Under the pieces are notes generated by a model, which saw nothing but the letters and a program-made list of their open reading frames with translations, did no database searches and was not told where the DNA came from. A DNA stretch of 64,000 nucleotides from Paramarasmius palmivorus (lineage: Eukaryota > Basidiomycota > Agaricomycetes > Agaricales > Marasmiaceae), in NCBI GenBank assembly GCA_037176845.1, contig JAYKXP010000085.1, positions 124,001-188,000 of the forward strand, written 5' to 3'. This document shows positions 44,127 through 54,040 of this stretch, in pieces (the first letter of the stretch is position 1; each line of letters begins with the position of its first letter). Made by a program: the position numbers and the translations under genes.

Positions 44127-45764
44127 TTATCGTCCTGTTCTGACGCATGTAACTCGCAGACTTTCTGATCCTTCCCATACCGCTATTGCCACATTCCGCC
44201 GCGATCGAGTTGACCTCACACTATCATCTACCTCTCCATAAGTACCCAAGAATGCTGCCGACGAGCACTTTGAATGCCCTTTGGCATGGAATTTGCATGG
44301 AATTATCGAGTAGGAACTGGGTTTTTGAGACGGGCCTAATGGACATGCAAAATCGTAGACAACTCTTCTCGGCGCCTTTGGCCTTCTAGTCACCATAGCC
44401 GAGACAACATCGTTTCTTCCTTCGCCCTTCGGAATACAGTGGAACTCATGTACACACGATACCTCCGGCGAGTCTTTTCTCTCCGTAGTTGTGTCGAATA
44501 ATATTTCGGGCATTTGCCCCTAGTTTTTACGTCCTTTTCGGGCTCGCTGTCCCCCGCTAGCCCTGGATATACGGGACGCTTGCAAGTCTGTGGCAATCTG
44601 TACATGTAATCATCCAGTCTGAAGGATCGTCAGCCTTATCTCGATTCCAAATAACCGGCCAAACACCAATTCCATCAAGCTCGCCATTGCCTCATAGCCT
44701 GCTCCGCGAAGGATAGCGGTGATACGGTCGAAATCCACACAGCACGCTGCGTTCTCGCCCTCGTCATCAGATTCTCACTCGGAATCATCGTCTACTTTGG
44801 CACCTGTTTTGGGATTCAATATATTTGCCAATAGCAGAACTACGAATCAGCCTACGTTGCACCTTGGTTAATGATTTCCCCCATAGCTTCAACCACTTCA
44901 GGATCCCACTGTTGTCGGCCCTCATTGGGCATCACAATCCACCGTTGCGCCTGCACTCTCTTCCGTTGTCGCCGAGGAGCATCCTGTGCCTTGTGGGTCG
45001 GTGGACACAAGCTGCTCTTCGAGTGTTTTTTTTTTGCCAAACGCGAGTGTGACGCCATAACAGATAACACTTGTTGGACTTGGTCCACATTCCGGACACG
45101 TTCTCCAGCAGCTGCAAGTCTGCATAAGCAAACCAAGCCGAGGTCTTCACCAATATGCCTCGATCTACGGCTCTCGTGGATTCGCCCCACACATAGGATA
45201 AAGGCCACAAATAATAGCTCGCTAGCGGTGTAGCGGTTCGTGTATTCATCCATCAACTCCGTGAGAAATCTTCGAGTGAACGAGATGAGGACAGGGTAAG
45301 GATTGGATGGCATTGAGACTTGAGTACATGGTAAGTCGGGATTATTACCCATTCCACAACGGAAGTGGATCCCATGTGATATCGAGTCTAGGGATCCATA
45401 CTTGTTGGCAAGAATCACCGCGATGGGTGAGGGTCCTGGGGGAAGCATGGGGTATTGCGACCAATGCCTTTATGAAGGGTACTCGCCGTGGAGTAAGGCG
45501 CGTGATAGCTCTTACTGCATACGTCCCAAAACTTGATCTTGTGGTAGAGAGACGGATAGTCTGGATCTTTGGAGGACACGCACCGCCCTGCTGTTGCTTG
45601 CCATCGCTTCTCTTTCCAAATAGTGTAGAACGTTGTGTAAAAGAAGGGAGAGCTTTGCCCGATTCATTCTTGGGGCAACGATGATGGAATAGGACAGAAA
45701 TCCAATATCTGAGCGATATCCACATTTTGCCTTCTTTGGAAATGTTTATGTCTGGGTCAAACAC
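44127..45764 (-). mobile_element. Decayed KDZ-like transposase remnants
   Basis: The minus frame at 44127-44513 reads RVVYDFACPLGPSQKPSSYS, then FHAKGHSKCSSAAFLGTY and a tail with RRNVAIAVWE. It resembles the YDxxCxL......F..D.FH...H.KC block of Agaricomycete KDZ-type transposases. Upstream minus frames at 44852-45448 and 45345-45764 overlap in different phases and may be the shattered N-terminal part (for example TELMDEYTNRYTASELLFVA), but they are not recognisable alone. Conserved catalytic residues could not be located. Confidence 0.38.
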
Positions 45765-45769
45765 ATGTA

Positions 45770-46100
45770 CAGCCTTTCAGTGTATAGTAGATGTAGGAGT
45801 TCGACATGATCTAATCAGTCGTTGTCCCAGTCCGTATCTCTGGAATTGCCGTAAATAGCTCATGGGGTCAAGCTAAGTTCAGCTGAAAATTTGGGAAATG
45901 AAATTCGAAGATTCTGGTAGAGCTTAATTCCAGAGCTGTTACGCCGAGGGTGACTCGCTGAAACGAATAGAGTTAAAAGCGGCTTCATTGATTGAAATTT
46001 TTACTGACTCGGTGTGTGTGATCTCGGCGTTGAACATCAGGGTTGCCAAATTCTGCTCGCATCCTATCACCAGTCACCCAGGCTATCAAAGCGAACAACG
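45770..46100. other. Intergenic, nothing recognised
   Basis: No open frame of note. Confidence 0.3.
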
Positions 46101-46101
46101 G

Positions 46102-46889
46102 TCACCGGCGTTCTCTTCCGCTGCTACGTTGCCTCCGCAATGAACAGATCTCGCTCGAGTCGCAACATTTGGGACCGGTACACCAAAAGGCATGCATCTC
46201 GTCTTCCGTTACGCTCTTGTAAAATCGACATAGATGACGTATTCGTACCACCTCCAGGTATGGTAGTCGCGATACATAGGCATCTTTGGAAGTCGAAGTT
46301 GGGCGTTGGCTGGGTAGGAACATAGTCAGGTGCGTAACGCGTCTGCAGAATTTGTCCTTCATCACGTCTAGCCACGCCTTATCGTCGACTACCTCCGTTC
46401 GATTCTCCAGGATGTTGACGCATCGGACATTCAGAGGTCTCTCATCCAACATTCGTTGCCAGCGCAACATGGCACCAGGTTCTCCTGCAATGCCGAGTAG
46501 GTCATGCATTGTGGTGGAAGCTCCAGGAGATACATAAGATACCTGAGCGCAAGATGGATTTGGCGGTGCTTGATAGGAATGATGCCTGTTTCTGTGAACG
46601 TGACGACCTAAAATGCAACTCCGACAGAGTGCGTAGAAACGGTATCTGCACCTGTCAGAGGGCTCAAAATGAGGTCCTTGACAGGTAGAGGTCCAACCAT
46701 ATCCTGTACGGCGTAGATAGCTGCCTTGGAAATCCTCGTCTCATAATGAGGGTGAACCATTGGCGACAGTCCGTCGACTTGAAATCGATGCCAACTGCGC
46801 ACGACGGTCGGCACGCCCGAGATAGTGAGCGTTTGTGTGAAAGTATGGGGATCTCCGCTGAGCTCATCATCTTCACTAAGAGCATCCAT
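46102..46889 (-). mobile_element. LINE-like retrotransposon 3' fragment
   Basis: The minus strand reads in shifted frames ETGIIPIKHRQIHLALRYLM, then YLLELPP...YSALQENLV...W..DL, then LPYLEVVRIRHLCRFYKSVT and EDEMHAFWC. The first block matches the region after the reverse transcriptase palm in Agaricomycete non-LTR elements (ETGIxPxxYRRxxLALRYLxYLL). The second is their cysteine-rich end (RxCRFCxxxxEDExHAxFxC). The YADD catalytic box is not visible. Frames change at least twice, so it is dead. The 93-codon N-terminal frame (46608-46889) is probably part of the same relic. Confidence 0.55.
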
Positions 46890-46929
46890 AGGTGCTTTTC
46901 CGCTTGGACGACCGCCGAATCAGAGGTGT

Positions 46930-47520
46930 GATATTACTCTTTGGAACAGTTTAATTACTAATTCCCAATCTTTCTTCCTAGAGCCCTGAAGAGGCTAAAT
47001 CTCCGGTGAGGAGGCCTAAGACGAGGTATCTGATAGCGTCTGATTCTGGGATTTGGCCCTATCGCGCGCATGGTGGAGGGTGAAGAAGTTGTGCTATTAG
47101 AAACCTCCACGAAATCCGTTTTGAGAGTCAAGTAGAATGTCCAAAGAGGTGGCGGCTGTATTCGACCTTGATCGGGTTCCAAGAAAGATAGGAATCCTGT
47201 GGACCTTAAAAGTCGCTAGAGGTTATGAGGATGGTTCGTGTTTTCGTTGAAGTGGGGTGGCCTAGGCTTGCGTGGATTCTGTCTTTCTTCGAACTCTGTC
47301 TTCAGCGCTGACGCTGTAAGTACCGACCTTTTCGACTCTGGGTTAGACCACCCCCAAATCTGTCCCTACAACTAGGACGAGGATTCCGGAAGCGGTCGAA
47401 GGCTCTCCCCTTGTCTTCTCCTTTACTCTGCCTCTGTGGGATGAAGGCATCGGTTCTTGTCGGTGAGGGAGTCTATTCGATTTGGAAGGCAGGCTGTGAC
47501 GGGACAGGGGTTACTTCAGC
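46930..47520. other. Intergenic, nothing recognised
   Basis: Short minus frame at 46958-47182 without recognisable content. Confidence 0.3.
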
Positions 47521-47559
47521 GCGTATTTCGTATACTCCTTGAACTTCCGGCGTAGCCTA

Positions 47560-49995
47560 TGCTGTTGATGACCTGGAATCCAAAGGAAACCTGGCCGGAC
47601 GTGCGACAAGGAGCCATGTAAAAGCCGGAAATATGCACACCGACGCACAGAATGTCCGTGTCTTTGATCCAGAGTATGGAGATTTCTTTGGTGCCGAATG
47701 GCTACAACGAAACAAGCATCGCAGCTTATTGTAATTCGGATTGAATGGAAGATGAATGGAAGAGGTTTTTGTTTTGTTTTTATGTCCATGGCGTTGGCAT
47801 AGGAACGAGGAAGATGGAACCAGAAGGCACGCAGGCGACAGTCAGATTCGCCGGAGTATAGTGGCCCATATGTCCAAGAAGGAACATTGCTACAATAGCA
47901 ATAGTGGATGAAAGGAAGACGCTGGTTTGTTCTGTTTTTGTTTCTGCATATGAACGAGGAAGACGGGTGGAATCCGGAGGCATGCAGCCTAACCAGGTTC
48001 GCTGAAAAAATGTGGAGTGACGCTTGTACTGAGGACTCAGGATACAAGACGGGAGATTATGATCAAGGTGCATGCGCTCTTTGTCGCTAGAAAGGCGTCA
48101 ACGCGTCACGGGACACCGAGAATCGTTTGTTCCTTTTGTGAAAAACGGCGCAGTTACTAGGCCCACTCGTGCGAAATGAGACCATTGCGAGCGAGGCGTA
48201 GCATGAGGTCCAAGTTAAATGGAGGACGCTGTTTTTGTTTCTGCATATATGAACGACGAAGACGGGTGGAATATTCCCGAAGGCACGCAGCCTACAACCA
48301 GATTCGCCGGAAAAATGTCGAGTGACGCTCATGTACTGAAGACTCGGGCCATTTGAACACGGAACTGACACGGAGAAACGACAGAGGCGTCATTCGGCCA
48401 AATTCTAGCATCGGACTCCTGTGAAAACGCCGTAAAAGACAACCTGCCAAGTTCCAACACTCCTAGGAAAGCGCTCAAAGGACAGTCAGGAACGAAGGAT
48501 CCAGGTGCTACGGGGAGTTCAGCATATATAGAAAAAGGGATCCAGAGCCTGAAAGCCTTACCCTATAGGCCTGATATTGCTTAAGACAAGGGTGTCAAGA
48601 TCGATTCCATTGTTTGCGAGAGGGGGAGCAATATTGAATAGAGGCATCGTATTCCTATTCCCAGGAAGGCGCTCAAAGGCCAGTGTTCGAAGGAAGCAGT
48701 AAATTCACTAGATTCACTGAGGATATACAACGCAACGTCATCCTCACTAGATCATCCACTCTAACCGTTCAAACACCAACGCAGTGACCCTTCATATGTA
48801 CGCCAAATATGCCTTGCAGACGAGAGAGATCCATCCTCGTGCCTCGAATGCAGTCGTAACCAGCCCTGTGACCTCAAGTATAGCAAGTTCAGTCTGAGAA
48901 AACGGTACGAAAGCTGATGAGACTGTACCTCAGCCTGACACCAGTGACCCTGGAAAACGCCCCGCTCAATTCCAAACGAGAGACGAGTGAGGCCGTCTCC
49001 TTGCAAATGGACGGTTAACCATCCACAGCAGCGTAACGTTGTGCCAAACGAACAAAGCTCCGTGAAGCGTCAGACGGTCGGAGAAGAGTCGCGGTGGAAG
49101 CACAGTGGGAGTAAGTCAGATAGATGAGTAGATAGATATTACCTCCTGCCGCACGCGGCGACAACAACGGAAGCTAAGAGAACCAATTTATTTTCATCTT
49201 GTCTCGTACGTATTGGATCATCCAACCCATTCACCATCCCCGACAAGTCTCTCTGGACATATCTCCTAGAACGGTACTGAGTATAGAATCGAGCTCGTAC
49301 TCGTAAAGTCCTTTCATATCGTTCCGCCTAACAGCTCTTTGATAACTCTTCTAATTATTTATTTAGATCAACAGCTACCCATTTCCGAAGGAGCGGACAA
49401 TGCTTATGGTTGTTCGTTTGGCGTAGTGTACTCTGCTGTGGGTGGTTAACCATCCATTTGCAATGAGGAAACCTCACCGAGTCACTCGTAACCTCGCCTC
49501 TCGTCCGGAACTGAGCAGATCATCGTTCTCGGCGTTTTCAGATGAGGTTGATGCGTTGAATCGACGTGAGCTGCTGTTCAAGGTGAGCAAATTAAGCGGT
49601 TGTGTGTCGGAGCAGCTGAAAACATGGAGTACCACCGCTAGGAACGATGACTTCTCATGCTTCCGCCGTTTCCAAATGGCATGGAGTTTTGACTATAGAC
49701 CAGCGGACATGTATGCCATTCACAGTGACCTGCCTGGATCTCAACATACGAGAACGTTGCGGTCTTCTCACACCGATACAAATAGGGAACAAGGAGTCGT
49801 CCTGTGAGGTGCATCCTTTTGTCCCCTCGCGTCGTGAAGCTGTGACACAAGGCAACCGCTGAAGGATGTAGGTCCTGTTCCAGCTCTACCTATCTCCCAG
49901 TTTGGGTTTCCCCGAGACTGTTCACGTTTCTCTTCTTTTCGCTTATTCTCAGAACACAATAAGATTACCGGCTCGTGGCAAATCATCGGCTCTTT
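47560..49995 (+). repeat. Repeat family copy C, full length
   Basis: The left arm opens with ACCTGGCCGGACGTGCGACA at about 47608 and holds three diverged internal units of about 150-300 bp spacing (about 47800 GAACGAGGAAGATGG, 47953 GAACGAGGAAGACGGGTGG, 48251 GAACGACGAAGACGGGTGG). From about 48236 to 49615 it is almost identical to A, B and D. The right arm then differs from A/B: a segment from 49625 (ATGGAGTACCACCGCTAGG) to 49749 is shared only with D. The right end shows TTTCCCCGAGACTG, CAGAACACAATAAGATTACC and TGGCAAATCATCGG at about 49905-49990. The RING gene starts about 100 bp later. Confidence 0.86.
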
Positions 49996-50096
49996 TTCAT
50001 CTTCGCGGAATGGAGTACCTTAAGGGACGCTTTTACCTCCTCCTGCCCACAAGGCCTCGATCGATATCCCTCCAGCAATAGGACAGAACGCTCAAC

Positions 50097-51105
50097 ATGC
50101 ACTCCGAGAATCCGACTCGCTCTTCGTCACTGAACAACCCCCAGAATCTCCATGCAAAGCGAAATCCTGGACCTTCACACCAACCTGCGCCTTCCGTCAA
50201 GTCTGCGGACACTTCCAAGGAGATCGAGGGGTTAGCCAAAGAAGTAACGAGGTTGAATTTGGTATGCCAGATTTTGCTTTGGACGGCGTTGATATCCATG
50301 AATCTATCGACAGAGCCTAGAAATGCTCAGACACCTGAAACACACTGCTCAGACACGACAGCATGAAGCAGAGGAGAAGCTTTCACAAATGCAGAGTGTA
50401 TGTCAAGGCCCCTAGCTTTCTCCCCATGATTTACTCTGTTACCAGCAGCACCTAGCCCAACTACAACATTTGGTCAAGGAACGTGAGAACGAGATCGAGA
50501 ACCTCTTGATGGATCAGAAGATCCGCGATGAGGAGCTGTCTAAGTTGAGGTCCCAGGCAGAGTTTACGGGACTGAGCGAGGTAAGACGTCTACCAGGTTA
50601 TGTTCGTTCATGCCTCACTCAAGGATCTCAGGAGCGGATGGAGGAACTATCTCAACTGAAGCTTCAGGCCATCGAGCTGGTTGATGTGACACGTGTTGAT
50701 GCCTCCTACCTATCACTTCATGCTTACCCGGGTTCTATAGCGCAATTTGGCCCTTGAAATGCACATGGCGCAGGCGAATAGTTTGCTCGACGATCAGAAC
50801 CAATACATTAGAAGCCTGAAGCACCAAGTAGAACTTCTATGGAAATGTAGCATCTGTGAGCATGAGTACAGCAAAGAAATTATTCCAGTCACGTATGTTG
50901 CGCGCTGTTCTCTCAGACCAATGCTAAATGCTCAGGTAGATTTCCTTGCGGGCAAACTTGCTGTCAGATCTGCCGGGAAGGATGGCAGACGCATGGGGCT
51001 AATACATGCCCTTTCTGCCGTGAACATTTGAACTTTGAACCTGCTATCTGCCGTGATTTTCAAACCCTTGTGGAGTTACTAGATTTTTTAAAGGCTGTTA
51101 ATTGA
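50097..51105 (+). CDS. Coiled-coil RING-finger protein, 249 aa
   Basis: Six in-phase exons: 50097-50261, 50314-50397, 50446-50580, 50632-50679, 50741-50892 and 50940-51105. The protein starts MHSENPTRSSSLNNPQNLHA with a proline/serine-rich head, followed by a long coiled coil (residues about 45-185, including KERENEIENLLMDQKIRDEE) and a C-terminal RING: WKCSICEHEYSKEIIPVTFP-CGQTCCQIC...CPFCREH. E3 ubiquitin-ligase activity would be expected, but the position that normally holds zinc-binding histidine (CGHxxC) is glutamine (CGQTCC), so zinc binding at site 2 may be weak. The donor after exon 4 (GTTGAT) is unusual. The last splice uses CAGGTAG as acceptor, which is needed to keep the RING in frame. 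Confidence 0.75.
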
Positions 51106-51389
51106 GCACTCAGTGGACTTCAGTGGATCACGGTATTAGTTTGTAGTAGTTATACCCTTACCGATAAATCTATTTTCCCGAGACTTCTCTCCTAAGACAA
51201 AGGCTGAAATGGGTGGTGTCCTCCGGTTCCTTCAAGGTTTTCCATGGAATATGGTCGGTAGAACTATGGATAAAGATTTATTGTCAAGAGAAGGTCACGC
51301 AAAGCAGGGTTCCGAAAAAAACAATCTGCCTTATTCGAGGGCTAAGCCAAAACTGTACAAAAGATCTAGAGGGGTACAGAACCCTCTCA

Positions 51390-51977
51390 ATGTCTTTCCG
51401 TCCTCAGCCACCTTGCGCGGCCCCCATCGACCCCAACAACTTAAGCAAGACAGAGCGGTCCCTAATTCAGTCTGAAATTGAGGATATCCTATCCAATGAA
51501 ATTGAAAGACTCGCGCATATTCTTGGGTACCACCGCCTGCCTGCTGGAGTAGGGCATACCTTCAGCAAAATCAAGGTGGACCTAGGTCATGAGATTTGGA
51601 AGAACGTCTGTAGACTGTATCAAAAGGTTCGTTTGTACTCGCCTTTTGATAATATGGGATATGTCGTTCACCCCCTACAGTGCAGGTCATTGGACCATCA
51701 TGAGCGCCAACTCCCATGCACGGCCCAACAATTCATCACGCCAGCCCTCTCTCGCTACCAGGTAGAGGATATCAATCGACTGAGGGTGTTATTCGACGCT
51801 TTTGGTCCGCGTTGGTGTAATACTATTCCACGAGACAGTGAATTGACGGCGGAGGTCTTATGGATGCATAGAGAGAGGACCGACGTAACAACGTTGCGAG
51901 CTGCCTTTGAGCGCGTCCTGGACAAGGAGGTCTCTGGGCAAGAGGAGGCAGGGGAGACGATTTTGAAGAAGGAGTAG
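51390..51977 (+). CDS. Hypothetical protein, 177-195 aa
   Basis: ATG at 51390 (MSFRPQPPCAAPIDPNNLSK) opens a frame to 51977. An internal GTTCGT...CTACAG stretch of 54 nt is a multiple of three and could be spliced or read through. The protein is helical and charged (IQSEIEDILSNEIERLAHIL; ELTAEVLWMHRERTDVTTLR), ending in a glutamate-rich tail. It lies 285 bp after the RING gene on the same strand. No family recognised. Confidence 0.5.
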   Translation: MSFRPQPPCAAPIDPNNLSKTERSLIQSEIEDILSNEIERLAHILGYHRLPAGVGHTFSKIKVDLGHEIWKNVCRLYQKVRLYSPFDNMGYVVHPLQCRSLDHHERQLPCTAQQFITPALSRYQVEDINRLRVLFDAFGPRWCNTIPRDSELTAEVLWMHRERTDVTTLRAAFERVLDKEVSGQEEAGETILKKE

Positions 51978-51979
51978 TG

Positions 51980-52510
51980 GAGTCTTGATGTAATATCCCA
52001 GCTCGGGGTAGGATGCCTTGACGAGCTTGTATCAGAATGCAGCTATCTCAATTCGTTTCGATATGCGGGAGCTGCCTGAGTACGTAGAGAAAAATGTAAA
52101 AGCACGAATGCTGCTTGGCAGATGGTAAGTTTCCAACTCGCTGCTTCATCAGCCTGGGGAACCACTTTAAATTTTCCTCGACTCGAAGGCTAGCCGGCGG
52201 CGGCAGTGGAATTTTGATTCAAGTACTACTATTTTCTGGGGTCCGGGGGAAGTATGATTATTACACCGTCTGCGTCTGGCACTAGGTTCGCTACATCACT
52301 TCAGACCGATGGAATCACCAGCCTCGGAGAGTTGGTCCTTGTTTGCAGTACTTGAATCACTAATCCCTGGTCAATTCTAAGTAGGTCCAGAGTAAAATGC
52401 GCCCAGCCCTCTTCCCAGCCTGTCTCTTCTCCATGGTTGTCTTCATGTATTGTTCGGGCCTTTAGGCGACGAGATCAGTATTAACCTGAAAATCGAAAGC
52501 ACTGAGGCGT
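51980..52510. other. Intergenic, nothing recognised
   Basis: Downstream sides of two convergent genes; no open frame of note. Confidence 0.35.
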
Positions 52511-52512
52511 AC

Positions 52513-52881
52513 CTAGACTCCGACGGTAACGTAAATGCAGCCTAGTAACTCATGTTCGTTGTCGTGAACGCCTGTAGGATGGGAGTTTTCGGGGTGGCAG
52601 ATGGGGTTGTAGGCAGTCTTGCCTGCATAGGAGCAGGTACGCTCGTAGCTGAGGCCTGTGGTTGGACCAGTGACTCGCTATTGACTAGGCTCTGGCAGTC
52701 AACAAGGCTACGTCGACGACAGGGTTAGTCATTTGCTTCAGTGACGAGGAGACACTCACGCGCACGTCGCGTCTCCGATCGTACCGCAAGTGGGATCAGC
52801 TCGGGGCACGAGAGCAGCGTACGTAGAGCTAGCACTGACAGCAGCAACGATGGCAGCGAGGAAAGCGATGTTGAATTGTAT
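52513..52881 (-). pseudogene. Small secreted cysteine-containing protein gene with ATA in place of the start ATG
   Basis: The minus strand reads QFNIAFLAAIVAAVSASSTY, a textbook secretion signal, then AALVPRADPTCGTIGDATCA. A 111-nt intron (52649-52759) joins it to YERTCSYAGKTAYNPICHPE, and the frame ends LLGCIYVTVGV with TAG at 52513-52515. Total 85 codons, five cysteines after the signal. The codon expected to be ATG is ATA (52879-52881) in the otherwise ideal context CTAACAATA. A TATA box and CT-rich leader are intact upstream. Either a very recent null allele, a base error in the assembly, or non-AUG initiation. The family (fungal small secreted protein) is inferred from layout only. Confidence 0.6.
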
Positions 52882-52960
52882 TGTTAGTGAGAATGAGGAT
52901 GTGAATGTGAACTGAGAAGTTGTTGAGTAAGGATTTTGCTGCGTTCTTTTGTCTGCATTT

Positions 52961-52967
52961 ATTTATA
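52961..52967 (-). promoter_or_regulatory. TATA box of the small secreted-protein gene
   Basis: On the minus strand GAGGTATAAATAAATGC lies about 80 bp upstream of the expected start codon and is followed by a pyrimidine/CA-rich leader ending CATTCTCACTAACA. Spacing and context are those of a strongly expressed fungal gene. Confidence 0.6.
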
Positions 52968-52969
52968 CC

Positions 52970-54035
52970 TCAAGAGAGGTATGGTCCATGAACCAAAAAA
53001 CCTAAGAGGGACAACACGAGCATTGACCTCAAGTCCGTCGTACATCTGCGAAACTGAATAATAATCTTGCTGTGGTCGAACCACTTGCTGCGTCATAGTT
53101 TTGGTATGGCGTGCGAGTCGAGTTATCTTGACCTCAAAAAATCGCCCACAAAGATAGATCTGCAAATCGAGACAGGAACGAGATAAAACACGAGTGGACA
53201 ACATACCGAGGTCACAATAGTCCACGAACACTTGCATCCTTGAACATTTTGACAAATGAATATGTAATAATGGGTATGTCGTTTTCACTGGCTTGAAGCA
53301 GCCGCGGGACTCGGAGCTTGGCAAATTCTGTTCCCACGACTCTTTTGGCAGCACGGCATTATTGAAGAAATTCTCATCTTCGCAAGTCCTCTCATCTTCA
53401 TTTTGACCGATACTCACCGTGAACTTCACCTATGGAGCTCGCAAGCAGGCATGCGAGGCTCACAACCGTCACCTATAGGCACTTAAGCATGAGCAAAAGG
53501 TCGGTCTCTTTCTCGGGATCCGCGCCGAACCGTACACGCAAGCTTTTGCAGACCTGTAGGTCCAGGTTCTCCCATTTTACATAGCCGCTGTAAGTACTAT
53601 GCTCTCTGGGATTGAAGAAAATGCTAATCAGAACCTCCGACACGGACAGATTCGATGTCCAGGTCGTGAACTGAGAGCATTGCGCTCTCGACGCATTGCC
53701 GATTTGTCACCGAGCGCGGTCAACACTGGCCTTGATGGTCAAGTCTAGACGCCTCAAAGCTGGGAAAGCCGCCCCAGGACGGAGAACCGACCCTTCCCAA
53801 TTAAGCATGTACCAGCTGGCGCATCGGCGTCAATGCATATGAGCATCTTGCGCTGCAGAAAAACATTCGGTAGAATTAGTATGTCTGACTTGCTGATTCA
53901 TTCTGAGTAGAAGCTCATCTGAGATCTCACAAACTAAATCTTTGCTGAACCTTGCGAGACTGTGAATCATGTTTGGACAACATAAACAAAGGTTGGTAAC
54001 TGAACGTATGAGCTACCTTTCACTTGCTACGGCTC
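52970..54035. other. Mostly unassigned; open frame 52959-53429 (minus)
   Basis: A 156-codon minus frame begins at a GTG (KFTVSIGQNEDERTCEDENF) directly followed by a GTGAGT donor-like site and ends inside the promoter of the secreted-protein gene. It is probably chance or an orphan exon. The rest holds no frame of interest. Confidence 0.25.
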
Positions 54036-54040
54036 TTCAT

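Noticed and set aside
52620..52760. Apparent frameshift in the secreted-protein gene
   Set aside because: An intron ending at GGCCTCAG joins the two frames without any indel. Only the start codon remains abnormal.
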